Below, piece after piece: positions 1 to 9,451 of a DNA stretch of 64,000 nt. A program made the translations under genes and the position numbers. This DNA comes from Acidobacteriota bacterium (GTDB lineage: Bacteria; Acidobacteriota; Holophagae; Acanthopleuribacterales; Acanthopleuribacteraceae): the NCBI GenBank assembly GCA_030066195.1, contig JASJCB010000052.1:1-64000 (forward strand), read 5' to 3'. Under the pieces are notes generated by a model. That model was not told where the DNA came from. It ran no database searches and worked only from the letters and a program-made list of their open reading frames with translations. Positions within the stretch are counted from its first letter, which is position 1. Each line of letters begins with the position of its first letter.

Positions 1-263
1 GCCGCCTACCGGCCTGTTCTTCGGCGTGGGTTCCCTTCTTTTGATCGCGGGTTTGGCTTTTATTGCCACGCGCCTTGCCGATCGCAGAGTTGAAAACGGT
101 ATTGCCGGAACCGTCTCCATGGCGGCTCATGTTTCGCGACGCCATGGAGACGGTTCCGGCAATACCGTTTTCAACTCTGCGATCGGCAAGGCGCGTGGCA
201 ATAAAAGCCAAACCCGCGATCAAAAGAAGGGAACCCACGCCGAAGAACAGGCCGGTAGGCGGC
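1..263. repeat. Perfect 124-bp inverted repeat (fold-back) at the left edge
   Basis: Bases 1-124 are the exact reverse complement of 140-263, separated by a 15-base spacer (125-139). The right arm lies in frame inside the minus-strand ABC permease gene. The left arm therefore reads that same gene backwards and destroys its reading frame. A perfect palindrome of this size that starts exactly at the first base looks like a fold-back chimera at a contig end. A true inverted duplication cannot be excluded from this window alone. Confidence 0.95.
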
Positions 264-2311
264 ATGAAAAAGGAGCCCGCCATCATCAGCACGGCCAAAA
301 TCAGTGAGCCCAGCAATACTTTTTTGGCCTTGCTGCCGGCACGAGAGCGGTTTTCATCCATCTGCCCGGAGACCAATGTGGTCACGGAAAGTTTTCCGGC
401 GCGTCGTACCGTGCCGTAGACGGCGAATAGGGCCACCACAATGGAAATGACGAAACCCAAAACCAGGCTCAGTGGCTCGAAGTGGAAGTAGAGATTGGAA
501 GTGCCCAGATACCACCAGTTGCGCAGGCCTGCCATGACCCCTTTGGCGTAGAGCAACCCGCCCAGGGACCCTATCAGGCTGCCGGAGGTTACCAGGACCA
601 AGGCTTCGCCGAGGAAGCGGTGTTGAATGGCCTTCGCGGTGTAGCCGGTCGCGGCCAGGATGCCAATTTCAGCACCGCGTTGGGCCACGGTCAACTTGAA
701 GAACAGGCCGACCAACAGTAGGGCCGAAATAATGATGAAGAAACTGAGACCGATGAATAGCCCGGTAAAATCGGTTGCGCCGGACGAGGCGCTGACGCCT
801 TCTTCCTTGAGGCCCGCCACGGTTAGACCGGCGGCTTCCGGCTGGATTCGCGCCATCAGGTTTTCCTGGAAGCGCTGCTTCAGCTCTCCCGCGGGGATTT
901 CGTTTTTGGCGGCAAATCGAACCGAGGTCAGGTAACCGAAACGGCTGTCCCAAAGATTGCGACCGGTTTCCAGGTTGACGAAGATTTTGGTGGAGGTGCG
1001 GTGCTCATCCCAGAAGACCTCGTCCTTATCGCGAATCAGGTCCATTTCCATGGGGAAGGGCGGGTCCCAATCGCCCATGTTGTCGGCTTCGTCGATACCG
1101 GGGAATTCGGGGGTCAGGGTTCGATCGATCGCAATACCTTCCATGGGAATGATGCCGGCCAGTTTGAGCGTGGCGACGTCCTCGATCAGTTCATCATTCA
1201 AGCCGACGGCATAGTAGGTCAGTTCCAGCTCATCGCCGATAGCGGCGCCCAAATCGTCGGCGGCCCATTGGGAAAGAACCAGCTCACCGGGACCCGGGGC
1301 CGCCTTGCCGGTTGTCGGCGAAGGGTTCGCCAACTTTCCGCCGATGGTCATGGCCGTGATCAGGGAATAAGGCATCAGGTTATCGCCGAAGGTCAGTTTG
1401 TTGGCCAGGTAACTGGAAACCTCCACCATTTCCAGATCCATTTCGGCGGCAACTTTGCCCGCGATTTCGGCCAGTTTTTGATTGAGAAAGAACCTCGGTG
1501 TTTCCAAGGCGACATAATCATCACCGGCTCTCAGCCTGGCGTTGAGGTCATCCGTTTTCAAGGCCTTGGACAAACCGGAGACAAGCTCGTCGCGGTAACC
1601 GCCGTCCTTCGCCGGGTGACCCGCCAACACCACGTTGACCTTGCCGCGTCGGTCCAAGGCGCGTTGGAGGACGGTGCGGGGAAGATAGATATTTTTGGGT
1701 TGGGAGGTATAGGGAATCAGGGAAAACCGGCCTTGCGCCTCGTCGGGGATAACCGCCGTAACCGTGAGCCGTTGGCGCTTGATGACCTCGGCGCTGTCTT
1801 TCTCACCGTAGACGGAATCCCGGTTGATATCGGCTACATTTTCAAAGGAGAGGAGTAATTCCGCACCCTTCTCCACCCCCAGTTCATCGGCCAGGGATCG
1901 ATTGAGCACGGCGGACGGCCAAATCTGACCTTGTTCCTGCTCTAGGTGCTGGTCCAGACCGATCGGTCGGGGGTAGAGTTGGTCGTATGCCGGGGTCACG
2001 CCGAGTAACTGAACGCCCGTGGCCCGCTTGCCCGCGGTGGTTTGGGCACTGCCGCGCAAGAGTACGATACCCTCGGCGACAACCTGATCGGTCAGTTCCG
2101 CGACCAGCCGTTCAGACAGGTCCTCGGGGATGAAGTGATCCGGGGCCAGGGCGTAATCGATATGTCCCAGACGATCGAAGGTCATGGCCTTCAGGGAGCC
2201 GCGGACGGAATCGCCCACCATCAAGGCGCCGGTCAACACGGCGGCGGCAACGGCGGCCCCAAACAAGACGGCCGCGTTCAGGTGACGGTAATGGAGGAGG
2301 CTGCGTATCAC
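125..2311 (-). CDS. ABC transporter permease, FtsX/MacB type (3' truncated)
   Basis: This is an inner-membrane permease of the FtsX family, which works with an ABC ATPase in lipoprotein, lipid or drug export. Translation on the minus strand from GTG at 2311 gives about 729 residues with no stop before the fold-back. One N-terminal membrane helix lies at about residues 12-30 and is followed by a motif around VGDSVRGSL, typical of the first FtsX half. A large periplasmic domain of about 450 residues comes next, then three helices at about 500-620 (the first FtsX core), and two further hydrophobic segments at about 650-710. Family members with two FtsX cores usually exceed 1000 residues, so the C-terminal half is missing: the frame runs into the inverted repeat at 124 and then reads antisense. 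GTG was chosen because ATG codons just upstream are out of frame or are followed by a stop. No ATPase partner is visible. Family assignment is firm; the substrate is unknown. Confidence 0.85.
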
Positions 2312-2384
2312 GAATCACCCCGCAATATCATGGCTTCAGTGTAGTGCCGGCAACGTAGAAAGGGGGCGATACGCCCCCCGGCAA

Positions 2385-2924
2385 TCAATTATGGTCGGCA
2401 GGCGCCGATACCGCTTGTTCCGCGGCCGGTTTCTTGACATTTCCGGGCGCCGGCTTGTAAAAGGCAACCAGGAACCCGCCCAGCGCGGCCAGCAGGATGC
2501 CCAAAAAAAATTGGGGTTTGACGGAACCGGAAGCCGGAGGATGCATGATCATGGAAACAATGGCGTTCACGATGGGCGCACCGGCAAAGATAATGGACAT
2601 GACCACGGTCGGCGTCCCCTTGGCGCCGAAAGCCAGGAGCACAAATAATGCGCCGATGGCGCCGACAAGTCCGGCGAACAGGGACCACCAAACACCTTTC
2701 GCCGGGAAGACCCAATCGGAGCCGTTCAGCCACATGATGATGGCGGTGCCGATAACCGCGGACAGGAGGTAGGCGATACCCACCACGAAAAAGGCTTTCA
2801 TTCGGCCGTTGGCCTGATCGGCCATGCCCAGTTGACCCGAATGTAGAAAAATACCGTAAAGGCCCCAACAGGCCACGGTACAAAGTGCGAAAACCAGCCA
2901 CATCATGCCCGGTGAGCTGCTCAT
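2385..2924 (-). CDS. Small DMT/EamA-like membrane protein
   Basis: This hydrophobic protein of 179 residues has about five membrane helices (roughly residues 6-26, 42-64, 76-98, 104-125 and 137-156) and a short polar C-terminal tail. The pattern of an early WGLYG and a late LGILLAALGGFLVAF resembles one half of a drug/metabolite transporter of the EamA superfamily. It is half the usual ten-helix length, so it would have to act as a dimer if it transports anything. The ATG at 2924 is preferred over the in-frame ATG at 2930 because the strong GGAGG ribosome site lies too close to the latter. Substrate cannot be inferred; it might instead be a membrane protein of unknown function that shares only the fold. 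Confidence 0.7.
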   Translation of the reverse strand: MSSSPGMMWLVFALCTVACWGLYGIFLHSGQLGMADQANGRMKAFFVVGIAYLLSAVIGTAIIMWLNGSDWVFPAKGVWWSLFAGLVGAIGALFVLLAFGAKGTPTVVMSIIFAGAPIVNAIVSMIMHPPASGSVKPQFFLGILLAALGGFLVAFYKPAPGNVKKPAAEQAVSAPADHN

Positions 2925-3071
2925 AATCATCTCCCTCCAGAATGGACGTATGTCGTGCGCCGCTTATTCTGAAGCAAAGGCGCGAAACAGTCAAAGCCTA
3001 AGTCGTGAAAGGGGAGAGGCAGGGCGCAGAAAATATGTTTTGGAGAACGGATACGGCGTAGCGACGGCGAG

Positions 3072-3566
3072 CTAGGCGGTGGTTGCATCTTCAATGGAAC
3101 TGAGGACTCGTTTCGAGATCCCTGCATGGTTCATGGCGCCTTCCACACGGTCCAATACCGAGGTGATTTCGCACTGCGCATTGCGGAACAAACCGACGTA
3201 CACCTCATCCAAACGTTCCCAGACCCGGGTGAGCAGGGGAACCATGGTCCGCGCCTTATGGGTCAGTTTCATCATGCGGGTATTGCCTTCAAGGCGATCC
3301 TTGTGTATTTCGATGAGACCGGCCTCAGACATGGGCCGGGTAATATGCAGGATCTCGGGATGATTATGCCCCAGGGTTTCGGCAAGTTCGGCCAGGGTGC
3401 ACGGTCCCTGCTCTTTCAATAACCGAAAAACAGGGCTCCATCGACTGTGAAATTCAAGTCCCAACTCCCGAAAAACATGGTCGGCATGTTGGTGAAGCTT
3501 GTCGCCGAGCCTCATGATTCGCTGGTCGATTGCCGGGGGATTGAGATCTTTCATCGATGCATCCAT
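3072..3566 (-). CDS. MarR-family winged-helix transcriptional regulator
   Basis: The protein has 164 residues, the usual MarR length. The central region reads as a winged helix-turn-helix: a helix containing SRWSPVFRLLKEQGP, then TLAELAETLGHNHPEI as the HTH, a recognition helix ending MSEAGLIEI, and a wing carrying the basic DRLEGNTRMM segment. N- and C-terminal helices supply the dimer interface. MarR proteins act as dimeric repressors that release DNA on binding small phenolic or toxic ligands. A GGAG site lies six bases before ATG 3566. It is divergent from the gene at 3796 and shares with it a 229-bp intergenic region that holds an imperfect inverted repeat, so autoregulation and control of the neighbour are plausible but unproven. 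Confidence 0.85.
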   Translation of the reverse strand: MDASMKDLNPPAIDQRIMRLGDKLHQHADHVFRELGLEFHSRWSPVFRLLKEQGPCTLAELAETLGHNHPEILHITRPMSEAGLIEIHKDRLEGNTRMMKLTHKARTMVPLLTRVWERLDEVYVGLFRNAQCEITSVLDRVEGAMNHAGISKRVLSSIEDATTA

Positions 3567-3795
3567 TCACTGCTCCATGTGTTTTCTCATAGGGTCGGGA
3601 ACCGAGCCGACATACTGATCACAGCATCATTATGACATAACATGAACCACACAATACAGTAATTATGATGACGCATCGCGGCGCTCTAAGGCATAAAATG
3701 CCCTTGGTTATTGGCGGCAAAGGACTTGAAAAAAGTTCGCCAATTCGAATCTTTTTTCCGTTACCTTATATTAGTGAGCCTTAGGAGAGCGAACC
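3567..3795. promoter_or_regulatory. Divergent intergenic region with a candidate MarR operator
   Basis: This AT-richer gap separates the MarR gene (leftward) from the anchored repeat protein (rightward). It contains an imperfect inverted repeat, CATCATTAT at 3625-3633 and ATTATGATG at 3662-3670, a plausible dimer binding site. No clear -35/-10 pair could be fixed on either strand. A good AGGAGA ribosome site (about 3782-3787) precedes the start at 3796. Confidence 0.35.
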
Positions 3796-6309
3796 ATGAC
3801 CTCACGACCCAAATTAAGCGCCGTCTATTATTTAAGTGTTGTTATTATTGCGGTTATGGTTGTTGTAAGTATTTGGTGGCTGCTTCGGACCACGCCGAAT
3901 CCCGGCCCCGCTCTCCCGGAATCCGGCGTCGTCGCCGAAAGGAAGGAGTCGGAGCGCATCACCCAGAAAGCCCGGACCGCGCCGGCCCGAACCGGGGAAC
4001 CTTCCGAACGGGCGCCCAAGACCGCCGATAGACAGGCGCGAGAAGTCGCATCTGAAGAATCGGAGCCCGTCGATGTTCCCCGATTTCAGGCAAACCTGAT
4101 TCAGGGTCGCGTGGTCGATTGGGATCACCAACCCATCCCCGGCGCACAAATCACCGTCATACGCAACGATCGCGAGGAAACCACCCTGGCCACGGACGCC
4201 GGCGGCCGGTTCCGTATCGAACCCGGCGCCTGGCCGTTGGGCCTGGTTGCACGCCACACCGGTTATGTCTCCGAAATTCGCACCCTGACCGCCTTACCGG
4301 AGCAATCGCTGGAAATTATGCTGAAACCCATCAGCGGTTTCTTCGCGCGTGTCGTTGACCCGGAGCGGGTTCCGCTTACCAGTTATCGCATTCGGGTATC
4401 GCCCTACTCGGCCATTGGTTTCAAGGGAAAGATTCCCGAATATTTCAACCGGTGGCTGGATGTAGAAGACGCGGGCGGCGAGTTTGAATTGCAAGAAGTG
4501 GAAGCCGGTGTGGAACTGAAAATCATCGTAGCGGCCGAAGGTTACGGCACTGAACTGTTCGGGCCGTTTATGGTACCGTCGCAGCCGGCGGACAAACCCG
4601 AAATCCTGGTTTTGAAAAATGCGTTGGGGACCGTCAGCGGTCGTGTCACCGATGTGAAAGGCAATCCCCTGGCCGGAATTACCGTCATTCTTTCCGGCGG
4701 CGAGACGGCGGACATGACCATGAGTCGGTTCCGTTGGAAACGCCTGAGCGAGGACGGCTATCCCAATCGCGCCGTTCACCAGACGGCGGTTACTCCCGGG
4801 GACGGCTCCTTCAGCTTTTACCGCCCGTCAGAGGAGTTCGGCTTCGACCTGCTTTTCATGGGCGAGGGCTACGCGTTGCATCGATTGCCCGCTCTACATC
4901 ACCGTGATCCTGAAAGCGTGGAACAACTGGAAGTCATTTTGGACCCGGAAGCCAGGATCATCGGCAAACTAAACCGGTCGACCATCGAGGGCTCCGTAAA
5001 AATAAGCGTTCAGCACCGTATCGAGAAAGACGTTGTGCTGGATCACCTCATTTATAACGATGAATCCAGCTATGCTTTCGACAATCTAGCGCCCGGGGAC
5101 TACCTGGTGAAAGCCTACGGTATTTTCGATGAAAAGCTCCGCTTACGGACTTCCGTTACCCTGGCCGCCGGCGAAACCGCCGTGGTGGATTTCGGTTTCG
5201 AGGGGAAGACCTCATTGACCGGTCTGGCCTTGCGCGGGGGCGAGGCTTTCGTTGACGGGGTGATCTCCATCTTCCCGGAACCGGCGGGTTATTTCGAAGC
5301 CAGGGTCACCCAACCGGATGAAAGCGGGCAGTTCCGTTTTGACGATATGGTGCCCGGCGTTTACACCGTGGTGGCGCGGCACCAACCATTTAATAAGGAA
5401 CTGAAACCGGACCCGGCCACCTTGATGCATTTTCCCAACCGTGTCACGATAGATCTTCCGCAAGAAGGGCTGAGCCGTACGTTTACATTTGAACCCTACA
5501 GCACCGTCAGCGGTCGCATCGTTTCCTCTCGCATTCGCAACCTCCTGCTGATCGGCGATTACCTGGGCCGGGCGAATCGGTTGACAGCGGAACCGGACAG
5601 CCGGGATCGATTCGTGATTACGGATGTCCTGCCCGGAATCTATCAGCTGATGGCGATTACCGAGGAGAATACCGGTATGATCAACCTCGGCGAATTCGAG
5701 GTAACCTCGGGCGGAGGAGATATCGACCTGGGCGATATCGGGTTGGGCGAAACCGGTTCCCTGGAAGTGACCATCATCGGTTTTGCCGAGCCCACGGGTC
5801 CCGGCTATGTGATGATGGTGAAGGACGAAAGCAACAAGATTCAATCCAGTCAGTTTCTCGGCATGAATCCCTTGGAAAATCAGAATCCCTACCTGGTCTC
5901 CGATCTGCCTGCCGGAAACCTGGCGGTAGCCGTTGTCAAGGAAATGGGCAGTTGGGAAACCGGTTGGCATAGGGTCACCGTCTATCCGGGGGAAACCGCC
6001 GCGGCGGCCCTGGAACTGAAGCCGGTTACCCTGTTGACCATCACCCTGCCCGAGGTAGGCCCCGCCTTTGCCCAGGTTCAGATGACTCACTTGGATACCG
6101 GAGATATCAAAACCATTGTGAACGATACCACGCCCATCCGTCTGGGACGCATGGTGGGCCCGGCCGCGGGTTTCTTCGGCGATCGTTTCGCTTTCATCAA
6201 AGGCGTAGCGCCGGGCCGCTGGCAGGTGGTGGTTACCATGGCAGACGGTCAGGAGCGCGCTTACACGGTGCTGTTGAAGCCCGGTGAACCGCAACGGTTG
6301 GGAGATTAA
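3796..6309 (+). CDS. Membrane-anchored carboxypeptidase-regulatory-like repeat protein
   Basis: The 837-residue protein has one N-terminal membrane helix (about residues 9-31) without an obvious cleavage site, so it is probably a type II anchor. A Pro/Glu/Arg-rich linker follows to about residue 95. The rest is a chain of beta-sandwich repeats of the carboxypeptidase-regulatory/DUF4480 kind. Each has the pattern G-x-V-x-D/x-x-G-x-P-[LI]-x-G-A/I-x-V followed by GxFxxxxxxPG. Clear copies occur at about 105-175, 280-370, 430-475, 500-560 and 580-640. Such domains are common in Acidobacteriota and Bacteroidota surface proteins and serve as adhesive or structural modules. No peptidase catalytic domain is present. 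Its stop codon overlaps that of the convergent gene in a shared TTAA at 6306-6309. Specific function is unknown. Confidence 0.8.
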   Translation: MTSRPKLSAVYYLSVVIIAVMVVVSIWWLLRTTPNPGPALPESGVVAERKESERITQKARTAPARTGEPSERAPKTADRQAREVASEESEPVDVPRFQANLIQGRVVDWDHQPIPGAQITVIRNDREETTLATDAGGRFRIEPGAWPLGLVARHTGYVSEIRTLTALPEQSLEIMLKPISGFFARVVDPERVPLTSYRIRVSPYSAIGFKGKIPEYFNRWLDVEDAGGEFELQEVEAGVELKIIVAAEGYGTELFGPFMVPSQPADKPEILVLKNALGTVSGRVTDVKGNPLAGITVILSGGETADMTMSRFRWKRLSEDGYPNRAVHQTAVTPGDGSFSFYRPSEEFGFDLLFMGEGYALHRLPALHHRDPESVEQLEVILDPEARIIGKLNRSTIEGSVKISVQHRIEKDVVLDHLIYNDESSYAFDNLAPGDYLVKAYGIFDEKLRLRTSVTLAAGETAVVDFGFEGKTSLTGLALRGGEAFVDGVISIFPEPAGYFEARVTQPDESGQFRFDDMVPGVYTVVARHQPFNKELKPDPATLMHFPNRVTIDLPQEGLSRTFTFEPYSTVSGRIVSSRIRNLLLIGDYLGRANRLTAEPDSRDRFVITDVLPGIYQLMAITEENTGMINLGEFEVTSGGGDIDLGDIGLGETGSLEVTIIGFAEPTGPGYVMMVKDESNKIQSSQFLGMNPLENQNPYLVSDLPAGNLAVAVVKEMGSWETGWHRVTVYPGETAAAALELKPVTLLTITLPEVGPAFAQVQMTHLDTGDIKTIVNDTTPIRLGRMVGPAAGFFGDRFAFIKGVAPGRWQVVVTMADGQERAYTVLLKPGEPQRLGD

Positions 6310-7205
6310 TCGCCGGACACGCGGAACCAGGGAAGCTCGGCAAGGCGCCGGTCCAGGTCCGGGTGATTGCGGTGCAGGCAGCCGAAGCTCCGCGTTTCAT
6401 TACTGCCGGCGCCGTCCAATTGCGCCGGCTCGGCGAAACCGACATCTTGATGCGCCGTCAACAAATCCCGGCAGGCCGTGTACGAATCCATGAGATCCCG
6501 AGAAATGGGAACCTTGAAGGCAAAGGTCTCCAAACCCCACTCCGGATGAGCGGCGATGGTGAGTTCTTCCAAGTACAATTGAGCGACCACGCGTAGGTGG
6601 TCGGCTATATTCCGTCGCGCGTCTGCATCCAGGTCCTTCAATTTCTTCTCATAGGTCGCGCCCCACTCGCCCCGCACCTGCCGGCCCAAGGCGCGCAACA
6701 ACATGGCGGCCAGGGCGCATTGAAAGGCTTCGCGGGTGTAGGGTCCGCGCAACGGTTTATCCGCGGGACTCGCCTGGCGGTAATACACGGCCTGTTGAGG
6801 AAACAAGATCACGGCATCATCAGGCAGGCAGGCGGCAGCCGGTTCCCGCTTCGCGCCCGTTCGACGGCGTATTTCCTCCCCAGGAACCACGTGGACATCG
6901 ACCCTGGCAGCAAACACCAGGCCGGTCAGGTTTTGGATCTGTTCGACCAATTGGTCGCGGGTTTCTTTTACCAGGGCGCCGGTTAAGCGGATAGGCCGGT
7001 GCGGCCGGGTATAGGTTCTATCCGTTCGTGCCCGATCCGCCCTGGCCAGGGCTTCCCGGGACGGCGAGGCGCCTAATCGCAACAGCGGAAACATGGCCAA
7101 CACGCGCCGGTCCCGTTCCCAAACCTGTTTCGGACCATGAACCTTGGGTACTAAAGCCAACCGGTAAAAACGCCGGTCTCCCAAAACTGTCTTTTGTTTG
7201 CCCAT
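6306..7205 (-). CDS. Hypothetical protein, basic, about 299 residues
   Basis: I do not recognise this protein. From ATG 7205 it has 299 residues, no signal peptide and no membrane helix. It is rich in Arg and Ala, with a basic N-terminal third (RADRARTDRTYTRPHRP near residues 73-89) and a helical second half. The in-frame codon at 7250 would add 15 residues, but ATG 7205 has a GGAG site at the right distance and is preferred. A middle stretch (about 104-140) has alternating beta-like hydrophobics around VFAARVDVHVVPGEEI. It is convergent with the upstream repeat protein, with stop codons overlapping by four bases, so no intergenic terminator separates them. Coding is supported by length, frame continuity and GC-rich third positions. 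No role is proposed. Confidence 0.7.
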   Translation of the reverse strand: MGKQKTVLGDRRFYRLALVPKVHGPKQVWERDRRVLAMFPLLRLGASPSREALARADRARTDRTYTRPHRPIRLTGALVKETRDQLVEQIQNLTGLVFAARVDVHVVPGEEIRRRTGAKREPAAACLPDDAVILFPQQAVYYRQASPADKPLRGPYTREAFQCALAAMLLRALGRQVRGEWGATYEKKLKDLDADARRNIADHLRVVAQLYLEELTIAAHPEWGLETFAFKVPISRDLMDSYTACRDLLTAHQDVGFAEPAQLDGAGSNETRSFGCLHRNHPDLDRRLAELPWFRVSGD

Positions 7206-7251
7206 ACTGACTCCAAGATTATTGAAGCCCGGTTGCGCGTTTGAAAGCAAG

Positions 7252-7297
7252 CAAAAAGGAAAAGGCCGCGACCCGTCTTAGACGGACCGCGACCTTG
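7252..7297 (-). terminator. Rho-independent terminator after the DUF3103-like gene
   Basis: Read on the minus strand, an imperfect hairpin with core CCGTC-TAA-GACGG and flanking GC-rich arms (7262-7296) is followed by TTTTCCTTTTT. It lies 26 bases after the stop of the 7323-8480 gene. Confidence 0.75.
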
Positions 7298-7322
7298 AGG
7301 GGGTTACGAAACGATTGCTCGT

Positions 7323-8480
7323 TCAGTTCAGGCAATAAGGCTTCAGCGTCAGGGTGACATTGGCGCCGGCGCCATTGTAGGTGCGGCCGGAACCGATGGC
7401 GTCCTCGTCGATGGTGTAGATGGTGTCCACGTAATCGTCGTCATCGGTGAACCAACTGCCGGGCATTGCTTGCAAGATGGCGTTGGCTACCTCGGCAATG
7501 ATCGCGTACTGGGGAGCAAAGGCGCCCAGGATAACGCGTACGCCGGAGATCACGGCGGACAGGATGCCCTGGTAGTTGGTGCCGTCGTCATGCTCGTAGA
7601 AGGTCATGTTCACGGTGTTGTAACGGTACTGGTACCAATAGACCACCAGTTGGTTGGGGTAGTAGCTGGTGCCGTCATGGTCCAGGTAGGGCATATCGAC
7701 GAGCCGGATTTCGGGATCGGCGATGGTGGGATCGATACCGGAAACAAAGGCGTAGATTTCGGCACTGCCCTTGATCCAGGGTTCATGGTCGTCCTTGAGG
7801 CGAATGTAAGTCATCTGGCCGGTGTTGATGCCGCTGCAAGCCTTGCCGGTGCGTTGGTCGGCGTCTTGCTCCACGGGCTTTTGCATGCCGGCGGCCACCA
7901 GCATTTCATTGGCCAGGGCGATACCGGCGCGCAGGTCCTCACGTGCGTCCAGATCGGCGACCAGAATGGGGAAGTTGGGTTGAACACGGGCGTCCAGAGT
8001 GTGCAGGTTGCCTTCCACGTCGAAGGCTTCGATTGACTTCCAGTTCTTGTCTTCACCACGGGGTTCGAAAGCAACCAGCATGGAAGCGGGGTCCAACTCG
8101 CCGGCATCGCCCTCGGGACGAACCAGGCGCAGTTCCATCAGGCCGTTGGACAGATGCTCGGTGCCCTTCCAGCGGCGTACTTCCAGGTCGGTATCCAGGA
8201 TCCGGCGGGCCTTGGCGGAGGCAACTCCGGCGCGGGACTGGAAACCGGCCAGCAGTTCGCCCATGGCCACCGCGTTTTTGTCGGACAGGTTATCGATGAT
8301 GGTTTGTTGAAAGGCAACATCATCCAGCAGGGAAGCGATGTTTTGGGCAACGTTGCGCTTGGCTTCGTAAACCACGTCGCGCTTTTCTTCAGGCGCGTGA
8401 GGCGTGCGCTCGCCGGCAAGGACGGGCATCATCAGAATCGAAATCGCAAGACAGACGAAGATTTTCTTCATTGCAGTCAT
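7323..8480 (-). CDS. Secreted protein, DUF3103-like
   Basis: The 385-residue protein begins with a typical Sec signal peptide (basic MTAMKK, hydrophobic core to about residue 20, VLAG cleavage region). The mature N-terminal half is helical and charged (about 30-120). The C-terminal half contains a conserved-looking segment around YIRLKDDHEPWIKGSAEIYA (about residues 225-245), which I associate with the uncharacterised DUF3103 family of secreted proteins known from Vibrio and related bacteria. Acidic DDDD and GAGANVTLTLKPYC features end the protein. Cysteines are few. An AGGAG site lies seven bases before ATG 8480, and a terminator follows the stop. Extracellular or periplasmic location is well supported; function is unknown and the family name is from memory. 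Confidence 0.7.
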   Translation of the reverse strand: MTAMKKIFVCLAISILMMPVLAGERTPHAPEEKRDVVYEAKRNVAQNIASLLDDVAFQQTIIDNLSDKNAVAMGELLAGFQSRAGVASAKARRILDTDLEVRRWKGTEHLSNGLMELRLVRPEGDAGELDPASMLVAFEPRGEDKNWKSIEAFDVEGNLHTLDARVQPNFPILVADLDAREDLRAGIALANEMLVAAGMQKPVEQDADQRTGKACSGINTGQMTYIRLKDDHEPWIKGSAEIYAFVSGIDPTIADPEIRLVDMPYLDHDGTSYYPNQLVVYWYQYRYNTVNMTFYEHDDGTNYQGILSAVISGVRVILGAFAPQYAIIAEVANAILQAMPGSWFTDDDDYVDTIYTIDEDAIGSGRTYNGAGANVTLTLKPYCLN

Positions 8481-8740
8481 TATTTTTCTCCTGGGAATTG
8501 TAAAGAGTATGCATCATTTGATCAGAATGAAATTGATCAATTGATAGAGTCATATCAACACGAGTGCCTATTTTACACCAGCAGGCATTCAATTTTAACT
8601 GCAATTCGTGAAAACCCCGGTGGCGTTGGATCGGTGATTCGTTGTGTTTGGTTGTTGGTTTCTTGGACGACAGATTTTCTATTCGGGGAAATGTACCGAT
8701 ATTTCGGTGCTGAATGCAATGGAAACTAAGGAATCAATGA
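8481..8740. other. Intergenic leader upstream of the DUF3103-like gene
   Basis: No gene is supported here. The stretch is AT-rich near the start codon and carries two TGATCA palindromes (8519-8524 and 8534-8539) that could be a regulator site. No convincing -35/-10 pair was found. It continues into the 42-bp repeat array. Confidence 0.4.
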
Positions 8741-9290
8741 AATCACCCCCTATGCACGCTGCATAGGGTTAGATACCGTTGATTTTCCGGAACATTAAAT
8801 TGATGAGGGTCTATTTTCTGTGATTTTGGGGAACATTTTGAAAAATGTGGTTGTGAAACGCCGATATGACAACCCATTAACCTACATAGGGTTAGATACC
8901 GTTGATTTTGACCCCTATGCACGCTGCATAGGGTTAGATACCGTTGATTTTCGAGAACATTTTTCTCATGAGGGTCCTTCCACGCTGATTTTACCCCCTA
9001 TGCAGCCTACATAGGGGGTGGAATCAACGGTTTCTAAGGGTATGTAGATTACATAGGTGGTTGAATCAACGATTTCTAACCCTATGTAATCTGAGAGGGG
9101 GTAAAATCAACGGTATCTAAGGGTATGCAGCGTGCATAGGGGGTAAAATCAACGGTATCTAAGGGTATGCAGCGTGCATAGGGGGTAAAATCATCGTGAC
9201 AAGACCCTTCTGAGAAAAATGCCCGTCGCAATCAGCGATTTTTAAGAGGTCGCGGATTACATATGAGGTCGTATTAACGATTTCTATGGC
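8741..9290. repeat. 42-bp repeat array in two oppositely oriented blocks
   Basis: A unit built from TTAGATACCGTTGATTTT plus a CCCCTATGCACGCTGCATAGG segment recurs about every 42 bases. Forward copies of the 18-base core start at 8769, 8892 and 8934. From about 9000 the same unit appears in reverse complement, with cores at about 9020, 9062, 9103 and 9145 (the last two identical) and degenerate copies at about 9187 and 9253-9285. The two blocks are flanked by an inverted pair that resembles ACCCTCATGAGAAAAATG (about 8957-8976 and 9204-9222), so the whole array is a large imperfect palindrome. Each unit holds an internal TGCA-centred dyad (ATGCA..CTGCAT). No open frame is conserved between copies and no cas genes are present. 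Confidence 0.85.
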
Positions 9291-9451
9291 CCGGTTCGGC
9301 TTGAACGGCATTTCACGACCATTACCGGAGATCGACACGACTTGACCGGGGAATCCCAAACATTTCCGGTCGGCCGGCTGAGTAGAACCCCTTCATGTCG
9401 AAAGCAGACAATGCTCCCGAATGAGAATGACTCTTTCCGAGTGAAATCATT

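Noticed and set aside
26-419. Plus-strand open frames of 93 and 118 codons at the left edge
   Set aside because: They are products of the fold-back palindrome and the antisense of the permease gene.
1001-1858. 285-codon plus-strand open frame
   Set aside because: It is antisense to the permease gene, whose minus-strand translation shows clear FtsX features; the plus-strand protein is Gly/Gln-rich shadow sequence.
8741-9290. CRISPR array
   Set aside because: The units are contiguous and vary internally, spacers are absent, orientation switches midway, and there are no cas genes.
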